NCBI RefSeq assembly: GCF_006547145.1
Contig: NZ_CP041244.1
Coordinates: forward strand, 5,456,001-5,520,000
Direction of reading: 5' to 3'
DNA length: 64,000 nucleotides
DNA from: Actinomadura sp. WMMA1423
Lineage (GTDB): Bacteria > Actinomycetota > Actinomycetes > Streptosporangiales > Streptosporangiaceae
Of this stretch, positions 15,921 to 24,327 are shown one piece after another (the first letter of the stretch is position 1; every line of letters starts with the position of its first letter). The notes beneath the pieces were generated by a model that did not search any database, was not told the DNA's origin, and saw only the letters and a list, made by a program, of their open reading frames with translations. Position numbers and translations under genes: made by a program.

Positions 15921-16436
15921 ATGGGAGACAGGGACCGGACGGACGACCATGTGGCGCGGTGGACGCCGATCGTGTCCGACCTCGACCCCGACATCGAGGG
16001 CGCCGTCACCCGGATGGTCTTCTTCGTCAAGCACATCAGGCAGGTCCGCGAGGAGTTCCTCGCCGCCTGCGGCCTTCAGCGGCACGAGTTCGACACGCTG
16101 CACGCGCTCGCCGGCCGCTACGGCACCGCGGCGCCCTCCCAGCTCGCCGCCGACCTCGCCATGCCGCCCAACTCGATCACCGGGCGGCTCGACGCGCTGG
16201 AGCGCCGCGGCTTCGTCCGCCGGTCCCCCTCGGACACCGACCGCCGCCGGGTCGTCGTCGAGCTCACCCCCGCGGGGCGCTCCGCCTGGCGCGAGGCGAT
16301 GGACGGCCTGGGCGTCGAGGAGCACCGCCTGCTCGGCGCGCTCGACCCCGCCGAGCGCCGCGCCCTGTCGGACCTCCTCCGCCGCGTCATGCTCCGAGCC
16401 GAGCAGCCCGAGCACCCCGAGGCCCCTAAGGGTTGA
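15921..16436 (+). CDS. MarR-family transcriptional regulator
   Basis: 171 residues. Winged helix with LAADLAMPPNSITGRLDALERRGF as recognition region (shown in pieces: LAADLAMPPNS, ITGRLDALERRGF) and wing SDTDRRRVVVELT. Acts as a dimer, usually derepressed by a small ligand. It is divergent from the MFS exporter and probably its local repressor. Its last codons overlap a leftover piece of an oxidoreductase gene on the other strand. Confidence 0.88.
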   Translation: MGDRDRTDDHVARWTPIVSDLDPDIEGAVTRMVFFVKHIRQVREEFLAACGLQRHEFDTLHALAGRYGTAAPSQLAADLAMPPNSITGRLDALERRGFVRRSPSDTDRRRVVVELTPAGRSAWREAMDGLGVEEHRLLGALDPAERRALSDLLRRVMLRAEQPEHPEAPKG

Positions 16437-16497
16437 GGACGAGGCGGCAGCGCAAGCCGCCTGCCTGCGGCCGGGCCCGGGGCTTGCGGGCTTCGGA
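16426..16497 (-). pseudogene. Tail fragment of a second quinone-oxidoreductase-like gene
   Basis: In one minus frame this encodes SEARKPRARPQAGG then LRCRLVLNP and a stop. The neighbouring intact gene ends SEAPKAHARLEAGA then LRGRLVLTP and a stop. The two DNA stretches also align at nucleotide level (CCTAAGGG(G/T)TGAGGACGAGGCGG). So a paralogue or duplicated 3' end was left behind, overlapping the last 11 nt of marR. Confidence 0.75.
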
Positions 16498-16517
16498 AGA
16501 CGACCACTCAGACGGCC

Positions 16518-17465
16518 CTAAGGGGTGAGGACGAGGCGGCCGCGGAGGGCGCCCGCCTCCAGGCGCGCATGGGCCTTGGGGGCCTCGGACAGCGGGAGCA
16601 CGTCGGCGACACGGGGCGTGAGGCGGCCCTCGTCCGTGAGCGCGGCGACCTGGGCCAGCTGGGCGGCGTCCGCGCGTATCCACACGTTGTGGACGGTGAT
16701 GCCGCGCAGCGGGAGCGGGGTGGCCGGGCCGCCGTTCACCGCCGCGAACGTCCCACCGCCGCGGACGGCGTCGAGGGCCGCGACCGAGAGGAGCGCGGCG
16801 TCCAGCGCGCCGTCCACGCCGCCGGGGACGAGGGCGCGGACGGAGTCGCCCAGGTACTCTCCGCGCGGGACGAACATCTCCGCGCCGAATCCGCGCACCT
16901 CGGACTCGTCCGCGGCGGAGGCGGCGGCGACCACGCGCAGGCCGCGGTGGGCGGCCAGCTCCACCGCGTACCCGCCGACGGCCCCCGCGGCGCCCGTGAC
17001 GAGCAGCGTGCCGCCGGGCGGAAGACCGAGGAGGTCGAGGGCCTGGAAGGCGGTCAGGGCGTTCAGCGGGATCGTCGCCGCCTCGACCGCCGGGACCGAC
17101 CGCGGGGCGTGGGCGACCGCGCCCGCGTCCAGGACGATCGCCTCCGCGTAGGCGCCCAGCGGGACGTCGAGCCGGTCCTTGAGGCCGATGACCTCGTCGC
17201 CGGCGGCGAACCCGGCCACGCCGTCCCCGACCGCGTCCACGGTTCCGGCGACGTCCCAGCCGATGCCCACCGAGGGCCGCGAGCCGAACGGCGGCATCAG
17301 CCCCGCGTCGGCCAGCGCCCCCGAGCGGGTCACGGCGTCGACCGGGTTGACCGCCGCGGCCGCCACCCGGATCCGCACTTGGCCGGGGCCCGGGACGGGC
17401 TCCGGAACGTCGGTCAACTCCAATGCGTCGGGCCCGCCGGGGGTCCTCACGACGATCGCGCGCAT
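16518..17465 (-). CDS. NADPH:quinone oxidoreductase-like MDR protein
   Basis: 315 residues, zinc-free medium-chain reductase. The N-terminal GroES-like half has GWDVAGTVDAVG; the Rossmann half carries VTGAAGAVGGYAVELA. Similar to Qor/Zta1-type quinone or enone reductases; the substrate is unknown. Divergent from an HxlR regulator, the usual arrangement for electrophile-responsive oxidoreductases. Confidence 0.88.
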   Translation of the reverse strand: MRAIVVRTPGGPDALELTDVPEPVPGPGQVRIRVAAAAVNPVDAVTRSGALADAGLMPPFGSRPSVGIGWDVAGTVDAVGDGVAGFAAGDEVIGLKDRLDVPLGAYAEAIVLDAGAVAHAPRSVPAVEAATIPLNALTAFQALDLLGLPPGGTLLVTGAAGAVGGYAVELAAHRGLRVVAAASAADESEVRGFGAEMFVPRGEYLGDSVRALVPGGVDGALDAALLSVAALDAVRGGGTFAAVNGGPATPLPLRGITVHNVWIRADAAQLAQVAALTDEGRLTPRVADVLPLSEAPKAHARLEAGALRGRLVLTP

Positions 17466-17550
17466 GACGGCAACTCCTTGAAGGGAAGTGGGGTTGAGGC
17501 GGGAGAGCCCGCACCGGTGCCACTCTCGCCGGAACAGCCGCGGGCCGGAA

Positions 17551-17561
17551 GAAGTTACTTC
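17551..17561. promoter_or_regulatory. Candidate HxlR operator
   Basis: GAAGT-T-ACTTC, an 11-bp dyad located between the divergent oxidoreductase and hxlR genes, 36 nt before the hxlR start. HxlR-family operators often contain such GTA(C)TT half sites. Only one site was seen. Confidence 0.4.
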
Positions 17562-17596
17562 GCAGTGCGTACGGCACCCGGAGGTGAGCCCGCAGG

Positions 17597-18004
17597 ATGG
17601 CGACGATGACGGCGGCGGAGCGCCGCGAGGAGGAGAAGGCGGCGTTCGGCGCCTACGTGGACGGGTGCCCCACCCACCAGCTGATGGGGATCATCGGCAA
17701 CAAGTGGAGCATGCTGGTCCTGACCGACCTGGCGCAGGGAGCCCGCAGGTACGCCGAGGTGAGCAGGGCCCTCCCGGGCGTGAGCGCGAAGATGCTCACC
17801 CAGACGCTCCGCTCCCTGGAGAGGGACGGCCTGGTCGCGCGCAGCGTGACCCCGTCCGTGCCCGTCCAGGTCGAGTACACGCTGACGCTGCTGGGCGAAC
17901 GGATCGTGCCCCTGCTGGACTCCATCAAGGAGTGGGCCGGCCGCCACATCGAGGAGATCCACGCGGCGCGCGAGCGCTACGACGGGACCCCTGCCGGCGT
18001 GTAG
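17597..18004 (+). CDS. HxlR-family transcriptional regulator
   Basis: 135 residues. The typical HxlR core is complete: CPTHQLMGIIGNKWSML, then RRYAEVSRALPGVSAKMLTQ, LRSLERDGL and VEYTLTLLGE (quoted in parts). C24 in the CPTHQ segment is the conserved redox-sensing position in several HxlR proteins (HypR/QorR). The divergent quinone reductase is its likely target. Confidence 0.9.
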   Translation: MATMTAAERREEEKAAFGAYVDGCPTHQLMGIIGNKWSMLVLTDLAQGARRYAEVSRALPGVSAKMLTQTLRSLERDGLVARSVTPSVPVQVEYTLTLLGERIVPLLDSIKEWAGRHIEEIHAARERYDGTPAGV

Positions 18005-18285
18005 CCCTGTAACGCGGCCGACCGCGCCGGTTCCGGGTACTCCCTCAGCTCGATGGACGTGGCGGCCTGCGTGGTCAGCTTGTTGAGGAGCCTGATGAAC
18101 GGGCCCGTGGTCAGCAGCGACCGACGCCGCACCACTGGCTGAACGTCCACCGGCCGGCCGGTCAGCGCGCGGCCGGGCGGCGTCGGCGGACGCGGTCTCA
18201 GGGGACCGGCCGCCGCGCTCGGGGCCGTCCCGTGAACAGCGGGTTCGAGCGGGGTTCGGGTACGGCGATCGCTAGGGTGAGGGCC

Positions 18286-18444
18286 ATGAAGAAGTGGGAG
18301 TACGCGACCGTTCCGCTGCTGGTGCACGCGACCAAGCAGATCCTCGACAACTGGGGCCAGGACGGGTGGGAGCTCGTCACGGTCATGCCGGGTCCGAACC
18401 CGGAGAACCTCGTCGCCTACTTCAAGCGCGAAGTCCAGTCGTAG
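18286..18444 (+). CDS. DUF4177 small protein
   Basis: 52 residues, MKKWEYATVPLLVHAT onward, with GQDGWELVTV, the DUF4177 hallmark. Start at 18286 chosen over upstream in-frame starts for family length. Conserved next to the RidA gene in actinobacteria (Rv3678A position). Function unknown. It lies 53 nt before ridA, probably the same transcript. Confidence 0.85.
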   Translation: MKKWEYATVPLLVHATKQILDNWGQDGWELVTVMPGPNPENLVAYFKREVQS

Positions 18445-18497
18445 CGGCCCTGCCGCAACACCACCGTCGTAACGGGCCTCAACGAGGAGGAATGGCG

Positions 18498-18959
18498 ATG
18501 AGCACGCCTGAAGAGCGGATCCGCGAGCTCGGGATCGAGCTGCCGGAGGTCGTCCCGCCGGTGGCGTCCTACGTGCCGACGGCGCGGACGGGATCGCTCG
18601 TCTACACCGCCGGCCAGATCCCCCTGGTCAAGGGCGAGCTGGGCGCCACCGGGAAGGTCGGCGCCGAGGTCAGCGCCGAGGAGGCGGCCCGACAGGCGCG
18701 GATCTGCGCGCTGAACGCGATCGCGGCGCTGAAGGCCGAGGTCGGCGAGCTGTCGCGGGTCGTGCGGATCGTGAAGGTCGTCGGGTTCGTCGCCAGCGCG
18801 CCGGACTTCACCGGCCAGCCGCAGGTGATCAACGGGGCGAGCGACCTGCTGGCCGAGGTGTTCGGGGACGCGGGCAAGCACGCGCGCAGCGCCGTGGGCG
18901 TCGCGGTCCTGCCGCGGGACGTCCCGGTCGAGGTGGAGCTGATCGCCGAGGTGTCGTGA
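18498..18959 (+). CDS. RidA-family (YjgF/YER057c) protein
   Basis: 153 residues. Family core includes YTAGQIPLVKGELGATGKVG and the C-terminal SAVGVAVLPRDVPVEVE region. RidA proteins hydrolyse reactive enamines/imines, but this longer actinobacterial subgroup is less studied. An AGGAGG site 7 nt upstream selects the ATG at 18498 over one two codons earlier. Corresponds to the Rv3678c position. Confidence 0.88.
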   Translation: MSTPEERIRELGIELPEVVPPVASYVPTARTGSLVYTAGQIPLVKGELGATGKVGAEVSAEEAARQARICALNAIAALKAEVGELSRVVRIVKVVGFVASAPDFTGQPQVINGASDLLAEVFGDAGKHARSAVGVAVLPRDVPVEVELIAEVS

Positions 18960-19007
18960 GACTCCGGGCTTGACGGAACGCCATTCGGTATGTCCGAATG
19001 ACTCGCC

Positions 19008-19862
19008 ATGGGGATCACCAACGGGCTCAAGCTGCCCGAGTCGTTCCGGGGCCAGGTCGAGGACATCCTTGCGGGCCGGACCGAGCCGCCGCCCGCCAGG
19101 GACGCGGCGACGGTGGTCGTGCTGCGCGACCACGACGAGCACGGGCTGCAGGCGTTCATGCTGCGCCGGGTCCGGTCGATGGCGTTCGCGCCCGGCGCCT
19201 ACGTGTTCCCCGGCGGCTCGGTCGACCCGCGCGACGGGGAGGCGGCGCTGGCGTGGTCCGGGCCGTCCCCCGCCGAGTGGGGCCGGGCGTTCAACGCCGA
19301 CGAGACGCTGGCGCGCGAGCTGGTCTGCGCGGCGGTCCGGGAGACGTTCGAGGAGACGCTCGTGCTGCTCGCCGGGCCGACCGGCGAGACGGTCGTGGAC
19401 GACACCCGCGGCGACGACTGGGAGGCCGACCGGCAGGCGCTGCTCGACCGCTCCCAGTCGTTCGGCGGGTTCCTCGACCGCCGCGGGCTCGTGCTGCGCT
19501 CGGACCTGCTGCGCCCGTGGGCGCACTGGATCACCCCGAAGATCGAGCCGAAGCGCTACGACACCCGCTTCTTCGTCGCCGCGATGCCGGCGGGGCAGCG
19601 TGCGAGGGACGTCAGCACCGAGGCCGACCAGGTCGCCTGGGTGCGCCCGGCGGAGGCGGCCGAGCGGGCCCGGCGCGGCGAGTGGATGATGCTCCCGCCC
19701 ACGGTCGCGACGCTGGCGGAGCTCGCCGAGTTCGAGACGGTGGCCGGCGTGCTGGCGGCGCGGCGCGAGATCGTCGTGCACGAGCCGGTCGCGGAGATCA
19801 TCGACGGCGACGCCTACCTCGTGCTGCCCGAGGACGCCGCGCGGCACTACCCGCAGGGGTGA
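19008..19862 (+). CDS. Long Nudix hydrolase (NUDT19-like)
   Basis: 284 residues. The Nudix box is split by an insertion: GGSVDPRDGE, then about 40 residues, then RETFEETLVLL, the form seen in NUDT19-type CoA/acyl-CoA diphosphatases. The cytosolic substrate is not provable. It stands between ridA and the MBL hydrolase on the same strand, 4 nt before a GTG of the next ORF. Confidence 0.8.
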   Translation: MGITNGLKLPESFRGQVEDILAGRTEPPPARDAATVVVLRDHDEHGLQAFMLRRVRSMAFAPGAYVFPGGSVDPRDGEAALAWSGPSPAEWGRAFNADETLARELVCAAVRETFEETLVLLAGPTGETVVDDTRGDDWEADRQALLDRSQSFGGFLDRRGLVLRSDLLRPWAHWITPKIEPKRYDTRFFVAAMPAGQRARDVSTEADQVAWVRPAEAAERARRGEWMMLPPTVATLAELAEFETVAGVLAARREIVVHEPVAEIIDGDAYLVLPEDAARHYPQG

Positions 19863-19998
19863 CGAGGTGCCCCGCCGGGTGCCGCTGAGCCAGGCCGTCC
19901 TGTGGCGGCTGGCCGGCACCTCCGTGCTCCGGCGGCTGGAGCGGCTCGGCTGGAACCCGGCCCGCCACCCCGATCGGGCCTCGGGCAGGATGGGGGAC

Positions 19999-20790
19999 AT
20001 GACCGAGATCGACGGGATGGGCACCGAACGGGCGACCTGCGTGCTCGCCCCGAACCCGTCCGCCATGACCCTGGACGGCACCAACACCTGGATCATCGCC
20101 GAACCGGGGGCGGACGAGGCCGTCGTCGTCGACCCCGGTCCGAAGGACGGCGAGCACCTCCGGCGCGTCCTCGACACGGTGGAGGCCCAGGGGCTGCGGG
20201 TGGCCCTGGTGCTGCTCACGCACGGGCATCCCGACCACTCGGCGGGCGCCGGGAAGCTGGCGAAGCTGGCGGGCGGCGGGGTGAAGGTGCGGGCGCTCGA
20301 CCCCCGGCACCGGCTCGGGGAGGAGGGCCTCGCGGAGGGCGACGTCGTCACCACGGGCGGCCTGGAGCTGCGGATCCTGGAGACGCCCGGGCACAGCGAC
20401 GACTCGCTGACGTTCTGGCTTCCAGCCGACGGCGCCGTCCTCACCGGAGACACCGTCCTCGGATACGGGACGACCGTGCTGGAGGGGAGGCTCGGCGACT
20501 ACCTCGGCTCGCTGGACCGGCTCCGCCGGTTCTCCGCCGACATGGGGGCCGCGACGATCCTCCCGGGTCACGGGCCCAAGCTGGACGACCCGATCGCCGT
20601 CCTCGACCACTACATCGACCACCGTCGCGAGCGCCTCGCCCAGGTCGAGGCCGCGGTCGCGGAAGGGGCGCGCACGGCGCGCGAGGTCGTCGAGCGCGTC
20701 TACGCGGACGTGGACAGGTCGCTCTGGCCCGCGGCCGAGTGGTCGGTCCAGTCCCAGCTCGACTACCTCGCCGAGCGTGGGGCTGTCTGA
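19999..20790 (+). CDS. MBL-fold metallo-hydrolase (Rv3677c-type, LACTB2-like)
   Basis: 263 residues from ATG 19999; the frame is open from GTG 19867, so 44 extra residues are possible. Metal motif THGHPDH, then GHSDDS, LTGDTVLG and the late GHGP histidine mark a complete MBL site. The start TLDGTNTWII and length match Rv3677c/LACTB2-like hydrolases, some of which cut RNA. Conserved neighbour of crp. Confidence 0.85.
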   Translation: MTEIDGMGTERATCVLAPNPSAMTLDGTNTWIIAEPGADEAVVVDPGPKDGEHLRRVLDTVEAQGLRVALVLLTHGHPDHSAGAGKLAKLAGGGVKVRALDPRHRLGEEGLAEGDVVTTGGLELRILETPGHSDDSLTFWLPADGAVLTGDTVLGYGTTVLEGRLGDYLGSLDRLRRFSADMGAATILPGHGPKLDDPIAVLDHYIDHRRERLAQVEAAVAEGARTAREVVERVYADVDRSLWPAAEWSVQSQLDYLAERGAV

Positions 20791-20813
20791 CCGGTTCCGC
20801 TCCGTCCGATCGC

Positions 20814-21500
20814 CTACTTGGAGCGCTTGCGGAGGCGCTCGATGTCGAGGATCACGACGGCGCGGGCCTCGATGCGCAGCCAGTTGCGCTGGGCGAAGTC
20901 GGCGAGGGCCTTGTTGACCGTCTCCCGGGACGCACCGACGAGCTGCGCCAGCTCCTCCTGGGTGAGGTCGTGGTGGACGTGCAGGCCCGCCTCGGACGGC
21001 TGGCCGAACCGCTCCGCGAGGTCGAGCAGCGCCTTGGCGACGCGCCCGGGCACGTCGGTGAAGACGAGGTCGGCCATCACGTCGTTGGTCTTGCGGAGCC
21101 GCTGCGCGAGCGCGCGGAGCAGCTGCACGGCGACCTCGGGGTGCCCGGTGAGCCAGGGCCGCAGGTCGTCGTGGCCGAGGCCGGCGAGGCGGCACTCGGT
21201 GACCGCGATGGCGCTCGCGGTGCGGGGGCGCGGGTCGAACAGCGACAGCTCGCCGAACATCTCGCTCGGGCCGAGCACGCTCAGCAGGTTCTCCCTGCCG
21301 TCCGGCGCCGTCCTGGTCAGCTTGATCTTGCCTTCGAGGACGACGTAGAGCCGGTCGCCGGTCTCCCCCTCGTTGAACAGCGTCTGCCCGCGGGCGAGGC
21401 GGACCTCGGTCACGTTGGCGCGCAGCGCCTTGGCGCCCTGCTCGTCGAGCGCCTCGAAGAGCGGGGCTCTGCTCAGAACGTCCACATCGCGGTCGGTCAC
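20814..21500 (-). CDS. crp: Crp/Fnr-family transcription factor
   Basis: 228 residues. cNMP-binding domain with GELSLFDPRPRTASA (phosphate-binding cassette) and a C-terminal winged helix LTQEELAQLVGASRETVNKAL (given in halves: LTQEELAQLVG, ASRETVNKAL). Orthologue of mycobacterial Rv3676 and Streptomyces Crp by both sequence type and neighbours (MBL hydrolase, nth). The GTG at 21500 is set by AGGAGG 6 nt before. Convergent with the MBL gene. Confidence 0.92.
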   Translation of the reverse strand: MTDRDVDVLSRAPLFEALDEQGAKALRANVTEVRLARGQTLFNEGETGDRLYVVLEGKIKLTRTAPDGRENLLSVLGPSEMFGELSLFDPRPRTASAIAVTECRLAGLGHDDLRPWLTGHPEVAVQLLRALAQRLRKTNDVMADLVFTDVPGRVAKALLDLAERFGQPSEAGLHVHHDLTQEELAQLVGASRETVNKALADFAQRNWLRIEARAVVILDIERLRKRSK

Positions 21501-21529
21501 GCTATTCCTCCTCGAACACCTACTCCTAG

Positions 21530-21545
21530 TGTGACGTACGTCCCA
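21530..21545. promoter_or_regulatory. Candidate Crp site upstream of crp
   Basis: TGTGA-CGTACG-TCCCA, 9 of 10 fixed positions of TGTGA-N6-TCACA, 30 nt before the crp start. Suggests autoregulation. The inner GACGTACGTC is itself a perfect palindrome. Confidence 0.4.
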
Positions 21546-21729
21546 CCGCGTACGTGAAGGCAGGGTCACGGCGCGCCGAAACGCGGGACCAGGGGTGATC
21601 CGCCCCGAGGGGCGGCCGCGGTCCCGTTCGCCCAGTGTACGGACCACCGGGTGAATGCCGTCACACCGGTCTCATCACCTGTTATGCGACAGCTCGGGCA
21701 GGGTAGCGGCCGTGCCTTAACCTGAGTCG

Positions 21730-22395
21730 ATGCAGCCGTCCGAGCCCGGGTCCACCCCGCGCCGCCTGCCCAGGGGGCGCCACGCGCTTTCGCGCTCGGA
21801 GGTCGAGCGCCTGCACCGCGACCGGCTGTGCGGGGCCATGGCGGCGGCGATGGCGGAGAAGGGGTTCGTCGGGACGTCGGTCGAGGACGTCCTGAAGCGG
21901 GCGAGGGTGTCCCGGCAGAGCTTCTACGCGCTGTTCTCGTCCAAGCTCGACTGCTTCATGGCCGCGTTCGACCATGCGAGCGTACTGCTGCGCCTCCGGC
22001 TGCTGGAAGCGGTGGCGCAGGGCGGCGCCGACTCCGGGTCCGCCGACCCCGCCGACCCCGCCGAGCGGTTCGAGTACGTCTTCACGGCCTACTTGGAGGC
22101 GCTCGCCTCGGAGCCCGGTTACGCGCGGCTGTTCCTGGTGGAGGTGTACGCGGCCGGCCCGGAGGCCGTCCGGCGGCGGACGGAGGTCCAGCGCGAGCTG
22201 GCGGCGGGCGTCGCCGACCTCATGGGCGTGACGGGCGAGTCGGCCCGGTTCGCGTGCCAGATGATCGTGTCGGCGGTGAGCTCGATGGTGACGCCGCCCG
22301 TCGCGGCGGGCGACATGGAGGCGCTGCGTGCGGTCGGGCCCCCGGTCATCGAGCACGTGCGGCTCCTGCTGCGCTCGGGGGTCCTTGACGGCTGA
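21730..22395 (+). CDS. TetR-family transcriptional regulator
   Basis: 221 residues. N-terminal HTH: GFVGTSVEDVLKRARVS then RQSFYALFSSK, a clear TetR recognition helix; the ligand domain is unspecific. First gene of the accessory block between crp and nth. Its 3' end overlaps the convergent esterase gene by 50 bp. No operator identified. Confidence 0.88.
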   Translation: MQPSEPGSTPRRLPRGRHALSRSEVERLHRDRLCGAMAAAMAEKGFVGTSVEDVLKRARVSRQSFYALFSSKLDCFMAAFDHASVLLRLRLLEAVAQGGADSGSADPADPAERFEYVFTAYLEALASEPGYARLFLVEVYAAGPEAVRRRTEVQRELAAGVADLMGVTGESARFACQMIVSAVSSMVTPPVAAGDMEALRAVGPPVIEHVRLLLRSGVLDG

Positions 22396-23734
22396 TCCCC
22401 ACCAGCGCGGTCGCGGTGCCGCGCGCGTGCGGGAGCGTGAAGGTGAGCCGGCCGGACGGCCCTGCGGCGGTCTTGATGACCTTGTGGGTTCTCCCGCGCG
22501 TGACGCCGATGACGACGCGCGTGCCGGGCCGGTAGTACGCGGGGGTGGTGACGGTGGCGGTCCCGGAGGCGCGCAGGGCGAACCCGGCCGAGGAGGCGTC
22601 CGAGAGCACGCTGAACTTCTGGGCCTCGGGCCGCTTGAGCGAGATCGTCCAGCCCCACTGCGACCAGGCCGGGTCGACCGACCGGTAGGAGGTCTTCGCT
22701 GGCGGGCGCGGCGGCGCGGCGAACGTCCGCATCAGCGGTCCGATGTGCTCCCGCAGGTCGCGGGCCCAGTACGGGAAGGTGTGGGTGCCGAGCACGTGGT
22801 CGTCGTAGCGGCTCGGGATCTCCAGCGCGTCCAGGCGCCGGTGGAAGCTGACGGTCGAGACGTGCGTGAGGGCCTCGATGCCGATCGCGACCGGGTCGGG
22901 GACGGGCGGGTCGAGCGGCCCCGGGGCGCCGGTCGCGGTGTGGAGCTCCAGCCGCATCCCGCGCAGGTTGGGCGCCAGGGTCGCCGGGTCGTGGCCGCGC
23001 CAGTTGATCGCGTTCGCGGTCCGGGAACCGAAGATCGCGTCGGGGCTCACGCCGTCCTCGACGGCCGCGATGTAGGACACGACGCCGGTCGCGCCGACGG
23101 AGACGACCGGGTCGTAGGCGATGTCGGGCGCGCCCGAGAAGGACGCGGCGGACACGAACAGGGCGGGATGGCGGGCGGCGTAGCTCATGGCGCCGAACCC
23201 GCCCTGCGACAGGCCCGCGACGGCCCTGCCCTCCCGCCGGGGCACGGTGCGCAGGTTGCGGTCGATCCAGGGGATGAGCTGGTCGACGTGGAAGGTCTCC
23301 CACCTGGACGGTCCGAGCCGCGTGCGCGGATCGGCCCAGTCGGTGAACCAGCCGCCGCCGTCGCCGTCGAAGCCCGCGTCCGGCATGACGGTGATCAGCG
23401 GGCGTCCGGCGGTCGTCTTCTCGGCGCCGCCGCGGTCGACCCAGTCGGAGGCGCGCCCGGACGTCCCGTGGAACAGGTAGAGGACGGGGTAGCGGGCGCC
23501 CGGGCGCCGGTCGTAGCCGGTCGGCAGCAGGACGCGGACGTCCACGGCCCGGCCCAGCGCGGCCGTGCTGACGCGCAGCGCGTACTGGCGGTCGTCGACG
23601 CGCCGCACGCCCACGACGTGGATGCCGTCGGAGTCGGTGAACCCGGCCGTCCGTCCGGAGGCGCGGGCGGGCGCGGCGAGTCCGGCGGAGGTCGCGGCCA
23701 GGGCCAGTGTGACCGAGAGGGCTCGGATGCGCAT
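22346..23734 (-). CDS. Secreted alpha/beta-hydrolase esterase (esterase D/antigen-85 type)
   Basis: 462 residues. Signal peptide 1-26 (ends APARASG). YPVLYLFHGTSGRASDWV, GLSQGGFGAMSY (nucleophile Ser) and a late His region (DDHVLGTHTFPYWARDL) mark a putative-esterase domain like antigen 85/FrmB-type proteins. The last about 100 residues form an extra beta domain of unknown role. SD AGGAGG upstream of ATG 23734. Acts outside the cell; acyl substrate unknown. Confidence 0.85.
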   Translation of the reverse strand: MRIRALSVTLALAATSAGLAAPARASGRTAGFTDSDGIHVVGVRRVDDRQYALRVSTAALGRAVDVRVLLPTGYDRRPGARYPVLYLFHGTSGRASDWVDRGGAEKTTAGRPLITVMPDAGFDGDGGGWFTDWADPRTRLGPSRWETFHVDQLIPWIDRNLRTVPRREGRAVAGLSQGGFGAMSYAARHPALFVSAASFSGAPDIAYDPVVSVGATGVVSYIAAVEDGVSPDAIFGSRTANAINWRGHDPATLAPNLRGMRLELHTATGAPGPLDPPVPDPVAIGIEALTHVSTVSFHRRLDALEIPSRYDDHVLGTHTFPYWARDLREHIGPLMRTFAAPPRPPAKTSYRSVDPAWSQWGWTISLKRPEAQKFSVLSDASSAGFALRASGTATVTTPAYYRPGTRVVIGVTRGRTHKVIKTAAGPSGRLTFTLPHARGTATALVGISRQGPPSAAGAARAR

Positions 23735-23769
23735 GGGGGCCTCCTGGACGTTCCGGTCGGACGTTCCGG

Positions 23770-24327
23770 TCAGCGGCCCCCGGCGGGGCGGCGGGGCCGG
23801 TCGGGCTGGACGCGCAGCGCCGTGATCACGGTCGCGAGCATCTCGTAGTGGGCCGCGAGCATGGTCAGCTCCACGCACTCGCCCTCGGTGAGGTGGGCCC
23901 GCAGCCGCGTCCAGGTCTCGTCGTCCAGGTCCCGCTCGGCGTGGAGGCGGTCGGCGGCGGCGAGGACGGCCCGCTCGCGGGGCGTCCAGCCGTCGGCGTC
24001 CGGGCCCGCCCTGACGCGTTCCACGTCCGGCTCGCGCACGCCCGCGCGGCGCGCGAGCCGGACGTGGTGGTCGAACTCGTAGCGGCAGTCGCGCAGGTGG
24101 GCGACGCGCAGGATCACGAGTTCGGTGTCCCGGCGCGGCAGCGTGCCGCCGGGCATGAGCCGTCCGGCGAACCACAGCCAGCCGCGGAACAGCCCGCGGC
24201 GCCGCGCCAGGGTCAGGAACAGGTTCGGCGGCCCGGTCCCGGCGGCCCGGCCCGCGACGCGGCAGGCGAGCCAGTTGACCACCCCCACCTCGCGGAGGCC
24301 GCCGGGAGCGGCCCGGGGCGCCGTCAC
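23770..24327 (-). CDS. Carboxymuconolactone decarboxylase-like protein
   Basis: 185 residues. RRDTELVILRVAHLRDC then RYEFDHHVRLARRAGV match the CMD/AhpD-like family in the form where YExxxH replaces the CxxC pair. This suggests a non-peroxidase hydrolase or decarboxylase. GTG start in a GTGA overlap with the SDR stop, so the two form a coupled pair. Function unknown. Confidence 0.75.
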   Translation of the reverse strand: MTAPRAAPGGLREVGVVNWLACRVAGRAAGTGPPNLFLTLARRRGLFRGWLWFAGRLMPGGTLPRRDTELVILRVAHLRDCRYEFDHHVRLARRAGVREPDVERVRAGPDADGWTPRERAVLAAADRLHAERDLDDETWTRLRAHLTEGECVELTMLAAHYEMLATVITALRVQPDRPRRPAGGR

